Shown one piece after another: positions 1 to 11,049 of a DNA stretch of 64,000 nt (its first letter is position 1; each line of letters starts with the position of its first letter). The notes under the pieces were generated by a model, which saw only the letters and a program-made list of their open reading frames with translations, was not told the origin of the DNA and ran no database searches. Source of the stretch: Acestrorhynchus altus (taxonomy: Eukaryota; Chordata; Actinopteri; Characiformes; Acestrorhynchidae). The translations under genes and the position numbers were made by a program. The DNA lies in contig CM067509.1 of the NCBI GenBank assembly GCA_034509495.1, positions 8,406,689 to 8,470,688 on the forward strand, given 5' to 3'.

Positions 1-1826
1 ACCAGTCTACAGCCTGTGTATTTAAATAGCCTAAGAAGTCATTCTTTAATTCTTATCTATGTATAATATGAACCATATTTTATTACTATTACCATAGTTC
101 ACCATATTTCCATGTTTTGATTTACTCTGTATATTTTGCTGCTCTTAACAATCATGAGAAACATACCTTTTATTTATAGTTTTTAATCTGCATGTGCAAC
201 ACTGCTTCATCTTAATGAGCTGAAAGCCCAGAGTGCCCCTGGCATGCCTGTGTGAAAATCATCATCAGCCTGAGAAATGTCAAGGGTCAGTTCCGTTACT
301 CGGAAATTTAGGTCCATTGTCACTTTGCAGTCTCTGACAAACCTACATCAAAGCAAATAATAAACATAGAACAAACCAGATCCTGTCAGACTGAGCACAA
401 ACCTGAAGCAAATGTATCACTACACAACTTGTTCTGCTTAACCTGGAAAGGAACTGCAGAGGGAGGGTAAACTATGTGAATTTAAGGAGTTGAGACAATG
501 TGAAGAATATAATTTCTTGGTAACATTTTAAGTACCTATTTTAAAATATGTTTTAGACTAATGTTGTGAGTTTGATGGTGTCTTTGGAAATCAGGTAAAT
601 TATTTGTTTGTGAAATAAGTTATACATGAATTATTTGTTTATGAAATAAGTTACAACATTAATTTTGGGCAGTTGTAGAGTCAATAAACACTTCTTTTGT
701 CTACCAATATGTATAATTTTGATTTGATCATTTTTACAATTTAAAGCAGCATTGTGTAAGAATTGGTTTATTATTTTTATTTTTATTTTTTGCTCAAATG
801 CTCCCTCTTCATAGTCATAATTCACTATAATAAAGACAAACTACATTCTGAGCTCCCACCATGTGGCACTCCTGCCATTTTAAAAGTTAAGAGATTGAAT
901 TGAAAGAATCATGTGAATTGACAGGGTTGATGAACATTTCAGGATTTAACACAAATATGACTCCAGATTCTGTCTTATGTATTTCTTGTATTTCTTGTAA
1001 GAGGTGTCCTGCTGTTTTACAGTGCAGTAGGCAGTGTGTCAAGCATGGAAGTGTCTGAAGGTCAGAGACACTGCTCTCCCTATTAGAGGTCAATGGCGCA
1101 TCAGAATGATTTGAAGCTGTTATTTTTAGGTAAATGCTACACAAAATTATCTTAAGATGCAAACAATTAGAAATGGCGAAACCTCCTCTAATTTCAAAGA
1201 AGAGAATAGTATAGGAATCTATAGGTCACTGCGTGTAGTCAGAATAATGGATAGTTGTTGTTAAATGACCTAAATTATCCATTTTCTACCAGGAATGGTG
1301 TAACATTCTTTAAATGTTCATGTCCATTCTGCTGCATGCTGCAGCATTTGCAATGCACATGTAAATTGTCTGAAACTCAACAGAGTACAAGATATTTTTC
1401 CAAATATTTTCCAAATATTACAGCTGCAAAGAAGAGAGAAACTGCACAGTTCAGACACAGAGATTATGAAGAATACGAAGAATAAAATATTCTGTAACAT
1501 GTATATATTTCGAATCATACATTTTTTTGGCATTGGTAACACAACCTAAAACTGCAAACACTACATGAAAGTTACTGCTATACAAAGAATTCAGCTTTGT
1601 ATTCAGTCACCCTGTGTGTGAACATTAGTCACTTGTGTCACTTTGTGTTGTATAATTTTTATTATAAGTTACAAGCTTTAATTCTTCAGTGTCACTGTAC
1701 CACTATCTAGCTCTCAGTTGCTTGTGAGAGGTTTGCTAATCCATGTAAAAGTTCTTTTCCTTTCCATCTTATAGTTTAAAACACATTTGAAAAAGGGCCT
1801 AAAACATAGGTTTAGGCAACCTGAAT

Positions 1827-2000
1827 GATAAATACTCTGTGTCCAAATATTTGCGGACCCCCCTTTTAATAAACGAATCAGCTACATTGCTGACACAGAT
1901 GTACAAATGCCCACACAATGCTTGTCTAGTCCTTGAAGAGAAGTACTACCAATACAAGAGGACTCTCTGGAGCAATTAATGTGAACCTATTGGCACAGCA
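1827..2000. repeat. MITE fragment, 'gtgtccaaatatttg' family
   Basis: The segment opens with a terminal repeat reading ctgtgtccaaatatttgcgg and runs on into text typical of a short non-autonomous element common in otophysan fish. The same terminal string recurs at 3602-3640 with small changes. The far terminus is missing here, so this is a truncated copy. Confidence 0.5.
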
Positions 2001-2305
2001 AACAATCAGGGTTTTGAATTGCTTTTCTAACAGTTGTACAAGCCTACAAGTCTTAGAAAGATTTTTTGGAAATTAAAACTTTTAAACTTTAAACCTTTTT
2101 AAAAAAATTTAATTAAGACTAGATACTTGGTTAAAATATATCTGAGAGCTCAAATCTCATAATCCCAAACAATACAGCACAAAATAATACACTACTCTTA
2201 CTTAAATTATACAAAAGGATGTTTCATATTTAACCATTTAAAGGTCTTAAAAATCTTTTCATTGCATATTAACAAATTGACCAGGGGTAACTTACAAATG
2301 GCATG

Positions 2306-2307
<2 letters not shown>

Positions 2308-2374
<67 letters not shown>
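2308..2374. repeat. (CA)n microsatellite
   Basis: About 33 nearly uninterrupted CA units. Reading frames through it give only Val-Cys repeats and are not genes. Confidence 0.95.
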
Positions 2375-2379
<5 letters not shown>

Positions 2380-2384
2380 ACTAT

Positions 2385-3165
2385 TAGAGGTTTCTGATGT
2401 GTTTGCTTTTTTGTCAAAGCCCAGACTTTGACTAGGCCACTCAGTGAGGCACTTCTGGTAGCCATTCACAGCTGGACTTGTTGGTAAGCTTCGGATTACT
2501 GTCCTGCTGCACAACCCAAGTATGCTTGAGTTTAAGGTCTCAAACTGATGGCCAGATATTCTCCTTCAGGATTTTCTGGTAGAGAGCAGGATTCATGGTT
2601 TCATCAATTATAACAGTTCATTCAGGTCATGAAGCAGCAAAGCAGCCTCGGACCATCACACATGTTTAACTGTTGGTGTGATGTTTTTAGATACTCTATG
2701 TAAATTTTACATCAGATGTAACAGGATGCACACTTTTCAAAATGTTTCACGTCTCATCAGTCCACAGAATATTTTCCAAATATTCCATCAAGTTTGGGAC
2801 AGGCGTTGTATTCATTTTGATCAGCAGTGGTTTTTGCCTTGGAACTCTCCCATGAATACAATTTTGCCCAGTTCTTACTCTTGAAACATGAACTGTCTTA
2901 TTGTTGAATCATTAACTGACTTTAACTGAGGCAAGTAATGACTGCAGTGCTTTAGATGTTGTTCTGGGTTTTTTTGTGACCTGAATGAGTCATCAACAGA
3001 CTTAGTGCATTGAGTAATTTTGGTAGGCCAGCCACTCCTAGGAAAGGTTCTCCACTGTTCCATGTGAAGAAATAGCTTTGTAACCTTTTCCAGATAGATA
3101 TCATTGACTCTGTTTCTTGTCTTTTCTTAAATTTCTTCAGATTGTTGCATAATGTGTTTCTTTCT
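2385..3165 (-). repeat. Decayed Tc1-like transposon relic
   Basis: Scattered phrases in this stretch are characteristic of fish Tc1-like elements read in reverse: a 'cctgctgcacaaccca' block, a 'catcagtccacagaat' block near 2755 and a 'cagtggtttttgcctt' block near 2826. Stops and indels break every frame, and no terminal inverted repeats were found. The family assignment is by recognition only. Confidence 0.5.
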
Positions 3166-3601
3166 GAGATTATTTAGTCAGGTCTGCTTTTAAAAAGGGT
3201 GAGGTTGTTTGGGATAGCTTTTTCCCTTAATAAATGAAATAATCATTTTAAAAATTATTTTTAGGTAAATCTTTTCCTGATATTCAAGTTTGTTTGACAA
3301 TATGAAATATTTAAGTGTGGCAAAAAAACAAAAACCAAAGGAACCCCTAAAGGGCAAATAATGTTACATATCTGTGAGTGGCAAAAATATGTGATATTTC
3401 AAATTTTGTTTGAAGATGAAATGAAAGATGTTTTCATTCAATGGAATTACAATCAGGATTGAGTATGTACCCTGTTTAATTTAAAGAACAGGGATCTGTT
3501 AAAATCTTTACAATATATTTGTGGAAGTGGGATGAACAAATGAGATATCTGAGTATTTCAAAAGAAAAGTTGTTGATGCACATAAGAGGCCTGAAACATG
3601 A

Positions 3602-3830
3602 TGAATGATAAATACTCTGTGTCCAAATGTTTGTGGACAACACCTCATTTAAAAGTTGTTGATGCTCATCAGGCTGCAGAAGGTTATAAAATCATCTCTA
3701 TAATTCAGACATCATTATTAGCAGACATTATTACCCATCCACAGGAGTGGGCAAAGATAACACAAAGAGCAAAATGCTATCCAAAAAGCAAGATCATTGC
3801 TGTCCATCTGTAGTTTGCTAATGATCACAA
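3602..3830 (+). repeat. MITE end beside Tc1 transposase remnant
   Basis: The first 40 bases repeat the MITE terminus seen at 1827. From about 3645 the text resembles the N-terminal helix-turn-helix part of a Tc1 transposase (KVVDAHQAAEGYKIIS). The words aaaagttgttgatgc occur both before (near 3563) and after (near 3651) the MITE end, as if the MITE had landed in and duplicated part of the older relic. Confidence 0.4.
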
Positions 3831-4366
3831 AGACAAGACAGTAGACAGTTGGAACTGAGGACAGATAAGAACAAAAAAGAGCTTTTGGTTTAAATGAGAA
3901 GCTTTATGTATGCAGAAAGGAAAACACTGCATTGCAGCATAAAACCTTATCCTATCTGTGAAACATTGTGATTTTAGTATCACGTTTTTAGGCATGTTTT
4001 GATTTCTGAATTATACCAGCAAATTCTAGAGAGAAATGTCAAGAAGTGAGTCATGAGCAAAGTGCACAATTACGCTTAGCATACAATTATTATCCCAATG
4101 AATGGTTAAAGAAGAATAAAGTTAATGTTTTGGAAAGGCCAAGTCCAGAATTTATTCCAAAATAAATGCTGTAGAAAAACCTAAATCAAGTAGTTCATGG
4201 AATGAAACTGACCATCATAACAGTGTTGAATCTGTTTTGTATGAAAGAATGGGTTAAAATTCCTCCAAAGCAATGCACAGAGTAATGAACAGTTACCAGA
4301 AACTTTGTTGCAGATATTGCAGTACAAGGGGGACACCTGATAATAAAACTATTTTTTTCCTTCAAG

Positions 4367-4440
<74 letters not shown>
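4367..4440 (+). repeat. (TGAT)n tetranucleotide repeat in col8a1 5' UTR
   Basis: About 18 clean TGAT/ATTG units follow directly after a good acceptor (polypyrimidine tract then cttcaag, AG at 4365-4366) and end 16 bases before the col8a1 start codon. If that acceptor is used, the whole array is transcribed as 5' UTR. A second possible acceptor AG at 4452-4453 would exclude it. Confidence 0.8.
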
Positions 4441-4444
<4 letters not shown>

Positions 4445-4456
4445 ACTGATCAGAAA

Positions 4457-4703
4457 ATGAATTGCTTTCCTCAGGCCATGGCTTTGGCTTGTCTTTTGGT
4501 GATTTTGGTACAAACAGTACTATTACCAGCTGTTTTTGGAGGGGCATACTATGGGCACAAACCACATCATCAGCAGCACCAGCCAATACCACAAATACCC
4601 CACATGGGCATGGGAAAAGAACTACCTCACATGCAGTACCAACATTACAGAAAGGAGATACCACAACTACCGATGCATATGAACAAAGGCAAAGACAAAA
4701 AAG
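4457..4703 (+). CDS. col8a1: col8a1 first coding exon (signal peptide and NC2)
   Basis: Encodes residues 1-82 plus the first base of Gly83. The hydrophobic core ALACLLVILVQTVLLPAVFG is followed by a His/Gln/Pro-rich stretch with GMGKELPHMQY, the hallmark of collagen VIII NC2. It ends at a strong GTGAGT donor. Confidence 0.93.
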
Positions 4704-4769
4704 GTGAGTACAATTTGACAGTAATAATTTTGTGTTATTTTACTTATCTTCTTCTTCTTCTTCTTCTTC

Positions 4770-4831
<62 letters not shown>

Positions 4832-6885
4832 GCTGATGTTGGTAGTAGTAGTTGCAGTAACAGTATTAGTAGTAGTAGTAGGAGTAGTAGTAGTAGTAGT
4901 AGAAGAAGTAAAAACGTAATAGTTACAATATTATAAAGAAACAATTTTCTGGCTTTTTGCATGAAGGTATGACCATTCCTAGAGGTGAGCAGGGTATTCC
5001 AGGAGAGGTTGGACCACAAGGGCCTCCTGGACCTCCTGGGCCTCCTGGGCCTTCTGGGTCTGAAGGCACTGGTTTACCTGGTCCTCAAGGAAATCCAGGC
5101 CCAACTGGCCCTCCAGGATTGCCTGGGGTTGGAAAACCTGGAATGCCAGGTATGCCAGGGAAACCTGGTGTTACTGGACCACCTGGACAGCAAGGTGAAC
5201 AGGGGTCCAAAGGAGAAAAGGGTGAACCAGGTATGCCAGGACAAACTGGTCCCCCTGGTCCCCCAGGCTTGCCAGGAATTGGGAAACCAGGTGGACAGGG
5301 ACCACAAGGACAACAAGGAGTCAAAGGAGAACCAGGACACAAAGGTCTTCCTGGTTTGCCAGGCTTGCCTGGGCCAAAAGGAGATAAAGGAATAGGACAA
5401 CCTGGGCCACAAGGACCAAAAGGCCCACCTGGACACCCAGGAGTCCCAGGACATAAAGGAGTACCAGGAATAGGCAAGCCTGGCTTGCCTGGTTTGCCTG
5501 GTCCAATAGGTACACCAGGTGAGCCAGGACAGCCTGGACAACCAGGTTCACGGGGCCCAACTGGTGAAGGGGGGCAGCAAGGACCACAAGGGCCTCCTGG
5601 AATAGGGAAACCTGGGGAAATAGGATTGCCAGGAAAGCCAGGTGCTCCTGGTGAAAAAGGATTACCAGGTCCACCAGGTCTGCCAGGGAAACCTGGTTTA
5701 CCTGGTTTTGGAAAGCCAGGATACCCTGGCTCAAAAGGTGAAAAAGGAATGGGAGGATTACCTGGTGCTCCTGGACAAAAAGGAGATAAAGGATATGGAG
5801 GTCCACCAGGTTTGACAGGACTACAAGGACCCAGTGGTCCATCTGGTCCTCCAGGACCAATAGGACCTCCAGGGAGTGTGGGTATGCCAGGACCCAAAGG
5901 AGAAGTGGGTGAAGGTGGAGCAAAGGGGGATCAAGGACCCATTGGAGAGCCAGGGTCTTTGGGACTTCCAGGCGAACCAGGTCTACCAGGTGAGGATGGT
6001 GAGCCTGGGCCTAGAGGACCACCTGGACCTACAGGCCCCAAAGGAGAAGGTGGGGAAAAAGGTTTACCTGGATCTCCTGGCCTACCTGGCATGCCTGGTC
6101 TAAAAGGAGAAAATGGTACACCTGGTCCAGAAGGGCCAAAAGGTCCCAATGGCATTCCAGGCATTACAGGACCAGCAGGACCAGTGGGACCACCTGGACC
6201 GCATGGACCTAAAGGAGAGAATGGACGCCCTGGCGAGGCTGGTCCTCCAGGTGAGGGAAGTCCTGGGCCTACTGGTCCTCCTGGTGCAGAAGGTCCAAGT
6301 GGTCCGCCAGGCCAGCCAGGCCAGCAGGGGCCTCCTGGTCCTCCAGGGCCCCCTGGACCTCCTGCTCTGTCTCCTGATATGATGGGTGTTCTGTCAGAAA
6401 TGGGACCAGCCCTTGATGGAGTGAAGACTGCTGGGTACAAAAAGGGAAAATATAGAAGTGGAGGTGATGTAATGGGTGCTAATGGTCTAGAGATGCCTGC
6501 TTTTACTGCCCAGCTGACCACTCCCTTCCCTCCAGTTGGTACACCAGTAGTGTTTGACAAGATGCTGTACAATGGGCGACAGAACTACAATCCACAGACA
6601 GGCGTGTTTACTTGTGACCTTCCTGGCATCTATTACTTTTCATATCATGTGCATTGCAAAGGTGCTAATGTGTGGGTGGGTCTGTACCGCAACGGAGAGC
6701 CCTTAATGTACACATATGATGAATACAAGAAGGGTATTCTGGACCAGGCATCTGGTAGTGCTGTGGTTCCATTACAACCAGGAGACACTGTTCATATCCA
6801 GTTACCATCTGATCAGGCAGCAGGACTTTACGCAGGGCAATATGTCCATTCCTCTTTCTCTGGCTTCCTGCTCTATCCCATGTAG
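4457..6885 (+). CDS. col8a1: Collagen alpha-1(VIII) chain
   Basis: Short-chain, network-forming collagen secreted into basement-membrane-like matrix. Joined exons 4457-4703 and 4967-6885 (donor AAG/GTGAGT, acceptor TGAAG, phase 1) give 721 residues, close to the roughly 744 of human COL8A1. Residues 1-28 form a hydrophobic signal peptide. A His/Gln-rich NC2 region follows to about residue 88. Gly-X-Y repeats run from about 89 to 548 and keep the family's recurring G-x-GKPG interruptions. A linker leads to the C-terminal C1q/NC1 domain (about 592-721), which starts EMPAFTAQL, carries YNGRQNYNPQTG and ends FSGFLLYPM. The intron falls at the NC2/helix border as in mammals. The start was chosen for the signal peptide and the acceptor just upstream. 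Col10a1 was considered, but the NC2 text and C1q sequence fit col8a1. Fish carry col8a1a and col8a1b, and I cannot tell which this is. Confidence 0.97.
4704..4966 (+). repeat. Short col8a1 intron made largely of three triplet repeats
   Basis: This 263-bp intron holds a CTT array (about 4747-4800), a directly abutting ATT array (about 4801-4830) and an AGT/AGA array (about 4844-4907). The CTT block is pyrimidine-rich but lies far from the acceptor at 4965-4966. Frames through the arrays give only poly-Leu, poly-Ile, poly-Ser or poly-Arg. Confidence 0.9.
4967..6885 (+). CDS. col8a1: col8a1 large exon (triple helix and C1q domain)
   Basis: A single uninterrupted exon carries the whole collagenous domain and the C1q head, which is the usual layout of collagen VIII and X genes. 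The TAG stop at 6883-6885 follows LLYPM. Long open frames on the other strand and in other phases here are by-products of the GGN-CCN repeat. Confidence 0.97.
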
Positions 6886-7252
6886 ATCAGTGAGAACACA
6901 GAGAGGGGGCTGTGAGAGAGAAAGAAATAACCAAGGGAAAATGAAAAGTTGCATTATATCCAAAAATGGACATTTATACATAATTTTATAAACATCATCA
7001 CACAAAGGAGAATACCTCAGAAAACTCTTCCTGTGAGTTCATGCCAGTCTAGCTCATCTGTATGTCTATGTTAAAGTATTCTGTTTAGTACTCTATTTAT
7101 GGGAATGTAAATCCACAAAAGACAAAAAATGAAGCTTCCTGGGGTGAGTTGTGGTAATTGAACATATTTATGTATTTTTAATAGATGGTACCTCAGAGGA
7201 GTTTATGACACAAGGAAGAATGTCTCTTTGCCCCTCTGAATATCTTATTAAA

Positions 7253-7258
7253 AATAAA
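7253..7258 (+). terminator. Candidate col8a1 polyadenylation signal
   Basis: A canonical AATAAA lies about 370 bases after the stop and would give a compact 3' UTR ending near 7275. A second AATAAA near 7623 is an alternative. Confidence 0.55.
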
Positions 7259-7474
7259 GTGTCATGCAAATGATTAAGTGGTAGTCATACAGCCTGGCAA
7301 AATTTGAATTCTAAAATGAATTGTTCTTTAACATATGTACTGAACACATATTAAGGTTATAAGAAAACCATTACGTACCATTTCCAAATGAAGTGTTATC
7401 CTGTATTAAATCGAAATGTAATGTTTTGCACATCTGTACTGTTTCCACAGAAATGCTAAGTGAAAAAATTTGAG

Positions 7475-7478
<4 letters not shown>

Positions 7479-7518
<40 letters not shown>
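7479..7518. repeat. (GT)n microsatellite
   Basis: About 20 GT units in the gap between col8a1 and jagn1. The rest of 7260-8030 is AT-rich with nothing else recognised. Confidence 0.95.
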
Positions 7519-7520
<2 letters not shown>

Positions 7521-8065
7521 CTATCACAAAATGCTTGTGAAAGATTTTGGTTATATTGATTTAACAGATGGCTGAAACATGCTAATACTAAACTACAACC
7601 ATTCTCTTGCCTGAAAACCACTGAATAAATATTAATATTCACACTTTTTACACGTTTGAGCCCTTACTCAGATCTCATTGACACACACACTTACATTATT
7701 ATATTCTTACACCATTCACTTACCTCTCAGTATTTATTAATACTTTCTGATACTATATCTACTGGTATCTATTGATACACAATATTAATCTTTATTACAT
7801 TTACTTAAAATATCTCCTTTTTAATGCAGTGTAATTTTCACATGCTTACACTGACTACTGATACTGATTGTTTGACTAAAGATAAAAGGGCCTTAAGAAA
7901 CAAAATGTCAACTTTATTTCTTTTATATAAATGTGTAGGCCCATTAGAGGCAAAGTATAAGCATTTTTACTGCTAAATGTGTTGTCTTTTTTAAATAAAG
8001 GATTCATATCCATGAGTGTCATTCCACTGAATATCCACACACACACACACACACACACATACACA

Positions 8066-8640
8066 GTGGCATGCAAATGTGTGCTTTAACAGTTGTAATT
8101 ACAGATAAGCAATTTGAAGATGAAATTTCCAAAGACATAAAGTTAAAGGAGAAACACACTTTCAACAATTTAAGCAATACGAGTGTACTACTTTGGTTTG
8201 GTATAATTTTACAGTGAAAAAAGGAGATTTGACTAACTTTGTCCCCAAAAAACAGCAGCCATGGGTCCATGGATTCAGCTGACTATAGCACGCTGAAAAT
8301 GGTTGAGGCCCACAAAGCAGGAGGAGGCTGTAAATAGACAGAAGATTGTTTTCAGATTGCCATTTCCTCAGTTGAAAATGTAAATAAGAAATGGCAGTTA
8401 AGAGGAAAAGCGGAGGTCAAGATAAAGTCTGGAAGAACAAGAAAAACATTCACAGATAGGTCCTCATAGGATTGCTAGAAAGGCAAGTCAGAAAACCCCC
8501 TTGATGGAAAAAGATCTTCAAGAAGATGCAGCAGACTGGAGTTTCTATACATGCACAAGAATGGCCTTCATAGAGGAGTCATCAAAAGAAAACTCATGAA
8601 ATAAGATTTTTTGCCATAAAGAGTAACGGTATGTTTGTAA
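8066..8640 (+). repeat. Tc1-like transposon relic ('gtggcatgcaaa' family)
   Basis: The relic starts next to a short CA array with a terminal string gtggcatgcaaa that recurs at 30720. It continues into a decayed transposase: near 8350-8450 the frames recall a 'KKWQLRGTAEVK' type motif, and near 8540-8600 an 'HKNGLHRGVIKRK' type motif. Stops and shifts are frequent. It ends about 200 bases before the jagn1 promoter. Confidence 0.55.
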
Positions 8641-8829
8641 ACAACACCTCTCCAACCATTAAACATGGGGCAGGCTGTATAGAAAATAGAAGTTTACAGA
8701 ATATAGAAATAAAAATAGAATATATAAAAATGTGAACAAAATATTTCAAATGACTTTAAAAATACAGTGAAATTAAAATCATTAAACAATAGAAATGTGA
8801 AGAAGGTGTGACTGCTGATGCTGATGCTG

Positions 8830-9005
8830 CTCTCAGATCTCACATGAAGGGCGGAGAGATGACGTGAGCACTGTTCTACTGCGCATGCGCACAGACGATA
8901 ACAGCAGCAGCAGTGGACGCGGCAGCTGCAGCAGCATCGTGCTGGGTTTTACAGATTTATCTGATATAACCGCCCGAACGCTCGACAGCAGTATATCAAA
9001 GAACA
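8830..9005 (+). promoter_or_regulatory. jagn1: jagn1 promoter and non-coding exon 1
   Basis: A CpG-rich patch in otherwise AT-rich DNA. It contains a CRE-like TGACGTGA (8860-8867) and a perfect palindromic NRF1-type site (8880-8891). The presumed untranslated first exon runs from somewhere after the NRF1 site to a GTAAGT donor at 9006. The transcription start cannot be fixed. No good TATA box was seen, in keeping with a housekeeping promoter. Confidence 0.7.
8880..8891. promoter_or_regulatory. NRF1-type palindromic site, jagn1 promoter
   Basis: The sequence TGCGCATGCGCA is an exact fit to the known NRF1 consensus (YGCGCAYGCGCR). A matching site lies in the tfg promoter at 19922-19933. Confidence 0.75.
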
Positions 9006-9284
9006 GTAAGTATCTGAGTAATCCTGCGTGTTGTATATGATGTGTTCGAGGATGTTTCTGCGCAGCAGGTTTTAAACAAAGCCGCCGATCTGACCGAGAA
9101 AAGGCCACAGCGCTTCCGTCCGTTTCAGCCAATCATAGCTCACCTCAGAACATCCTCTTCATTCTGTTCTTTACGAAAAACAAATGTCTTATTTTACGAC
9201 ACAAACATACTGTTTCAGAGTAGACACGTGTTTCTAAGAACTGGTAAGTTTAACATTAACGGTACTGACAGGAATGATGTAGTC

Positions 9285-10720
9285 ATATAATCAGTAATAT
9301 AAACCTTTATCATTAAAATAATCAGCAATATAAATATTTATCAGTAATTTAATCAGTAATATAATCAGTAATATAAACCTTTATCATTAATATAATCAGT
9401 AATATAGACCTTTATCATTAATATAATCAGTAATATAAACATTTATCAGTAATTTAATCAGTAATATAAACCTTTATCAGTAATTTAATCATTAATATAA
9501 TCAGTAATATAAACCTTTATCAGTAATATAATCAGTAATATAAACCTTTATCAGTAATATAATAATATAAACCTTCACCAGTAATATAATCAGTAATATA
9601 AGGACCCATCCTCCTCTGGTCAAATTACTTATACACAGTTGGGGAACACTGAAGCCCTACACCTCTTTTCTAATACTGAAATAATGTTAGTTTGCTGGTG
9701 GACATAATAGTAACAGTAGATTTCTACATAGTTGGTGATGGTAGGTCAGCAACTAGTCTATGGCAGGGTGGGAAATTAAAATAATTAATATAATCAGTAA
9801 TATAAACCTTTATCAGTAACATAAAACTTTATCAGTAATATAAACCTTTATCAGTAATATAAACTTTAATCATTAATATAATCAGTAACAAACTTTTATC
9901 AGTAATATAATCAGTAATATAAACCTTTATCAGTAACATAAACCTTTATCAGTAACATAAGCCTTTTTAGTAATACAGGGGTTGGACAATGAAACTGAAA
10001 CACCTGTCATTTTAGTGTGGGAGGTTTCATGGCTAAATTGGAGCAGCCTGGTGGCCAATCTTCATTGACAAGACAGCAAGTCTTTGTGATGTATTAAGAG
10101 CAACAGTATCCAGGGTAACGTCAGCATACTACCAAGAAGGACTAAAACCACATCCAACAGGATTAACTGTGGACGCAAGAGGAAGCTGTCTGAAAGGGAT
10201 GTTTGGGTGCTAACCCGGAGTGTATCCAAAAAATATCATTCTCAAGACGAATTGACGCTGTATTGGCTGCAAAATGAGGCCCTAGTACATCATACTAATA
10301 AATTATTGTGGTCTAAAACCAGGTGTTTCAGTTTAATTGTCCAACCCCTGTATGAGCAGTAATATAACCCTTTTTTCAGTAATATAAGCCTTTATCATAT
10401 GTCAGTTATATAAGCAGTAATTTAAACCTTTATCAGTAATTTAAGCAGTAATATGAGCCTTTTTATGTAATATAGGCCTTTTCAGTAATATAAGCATTAA
10501 TATAAGCCTTTTTTAATTAATATAGGCCATAATACTAGCCTTTATCCATAATATTAGGAGTAATATGAGGCTTTGTCATTAATATGAATCTTTATTAGTG
10601 AAATAAATATCTTTATCATTAGTTTTATCAGTTTTATAAGGAGTAATATGAGCCTTTAATAATAATATAACCAGTAATACAAGCCTTTATCAGTAATATG
10701 AGCAGTAATATTAGCCTTTT
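9285..10720. repeat. AT-rich minisatellite in jagn1 intron 1
   Basis: Dozens of imperfect copies of a short unit (about 10-20 bp) built from atcagtaatataaaccttt, with variants such as 'atcattaatata' and 'taagccttt'. The array is broken by unique sequence at about 9600-9770 and by a Tc1 derivative at 9976-10350. It decays toward the 3' side. Confidence 0.9.
9976..10350 (+). mobile_element. Tc1-like internal-deletion element, 375 bp
   Basis: Terminal inverted repeats start caggggttggacaatgaaac and close with the matching gttggacaatt complement (about 31 bp, few mismatches), flanked by TA on both sides. A short internal frame near 10160-10230 reads NCGRKRKLSERDV, the N-terminal DNA-binding part of a Tc1 transposase. 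The catalytic region is missing, so the copy is non-autonomous. Confidence 0.85.
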
Positions 10721-10960
10721 CTTTAAAAAAAAATGTTTAACTAGACTAAACCATTAAGTAGGTAGCATTTGTCATTTTATGTAATTTATTCTTTGCAGTT
10801 TATTAAATTTGCACTCACTGCTGTTTTTATTTGGTCTGTAGTCACAGTGATCATATTGATTTGTCACTTGCGTGTGTGTGTGTATGTGTGTGTGTGTGTG
10901 TTGCTCTTTTTATAATTGTCTGTATTTAATACCTTTGGAAATGTAATTTTACAGTTAGCC

Positions 10961-11049
10961 ATGACATCACGTACAGGTCCAAGAGCTGTAGGGACTGATG
11001 GGAGTGACTTCAAACACAGAGAGAAAGTGGCATCTCACTATCAGATGAG
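10961..11049 (+). CDS. jagn1: jagn1 coding exon 1
   Basis: Encodes the cytosolic N-terminus to HYQM plus two bases of Ser30. The ATG lies seven bases after an acceptor (ttttacag, AG at 10953-10954), so it is the first usable start in this exon. Confidence 0.9.

Larger units (their letters stand above)
1..4366. other. Repeat-rich 5' flank or intron of col8a1
   Basis: No coding exon could be supported here. The stretch is AT-rich and holds two MITE fragments, a long CA microsatellite and decayed Tc1-like pieces, all listed separately. The first non-coding exon or exons of col8a1 should lie here or left of the window, because the first coding exon is preceded by a splice acceptor and not by a promoter. 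I could not place them. Confidence 0.5.

Noticed and set aside
4362..5019. Open frames of Ser-Ile-Asn-Gln, poly-Leu and poly-Arg near the col8a1 start
   Set aside because: They are translations of the TGAT and triplet microsatellites.
5085..5897. Long Gly/Pro-rich open frame on the minus strand opposite col8a1
   Set aside because: The GGN-CCN pattern of a collagen helix gives Gly/Pro frames on the opposite strand. There is no start context, splice site or homologue.
9285..10720. Direct repeats with variable gaps that look like a CRISPR array
   Set aside because: The units are short, AT-rich and imperfect, the gaps are not uniform, and this is a vertebrate intron. It is a minisatellite.
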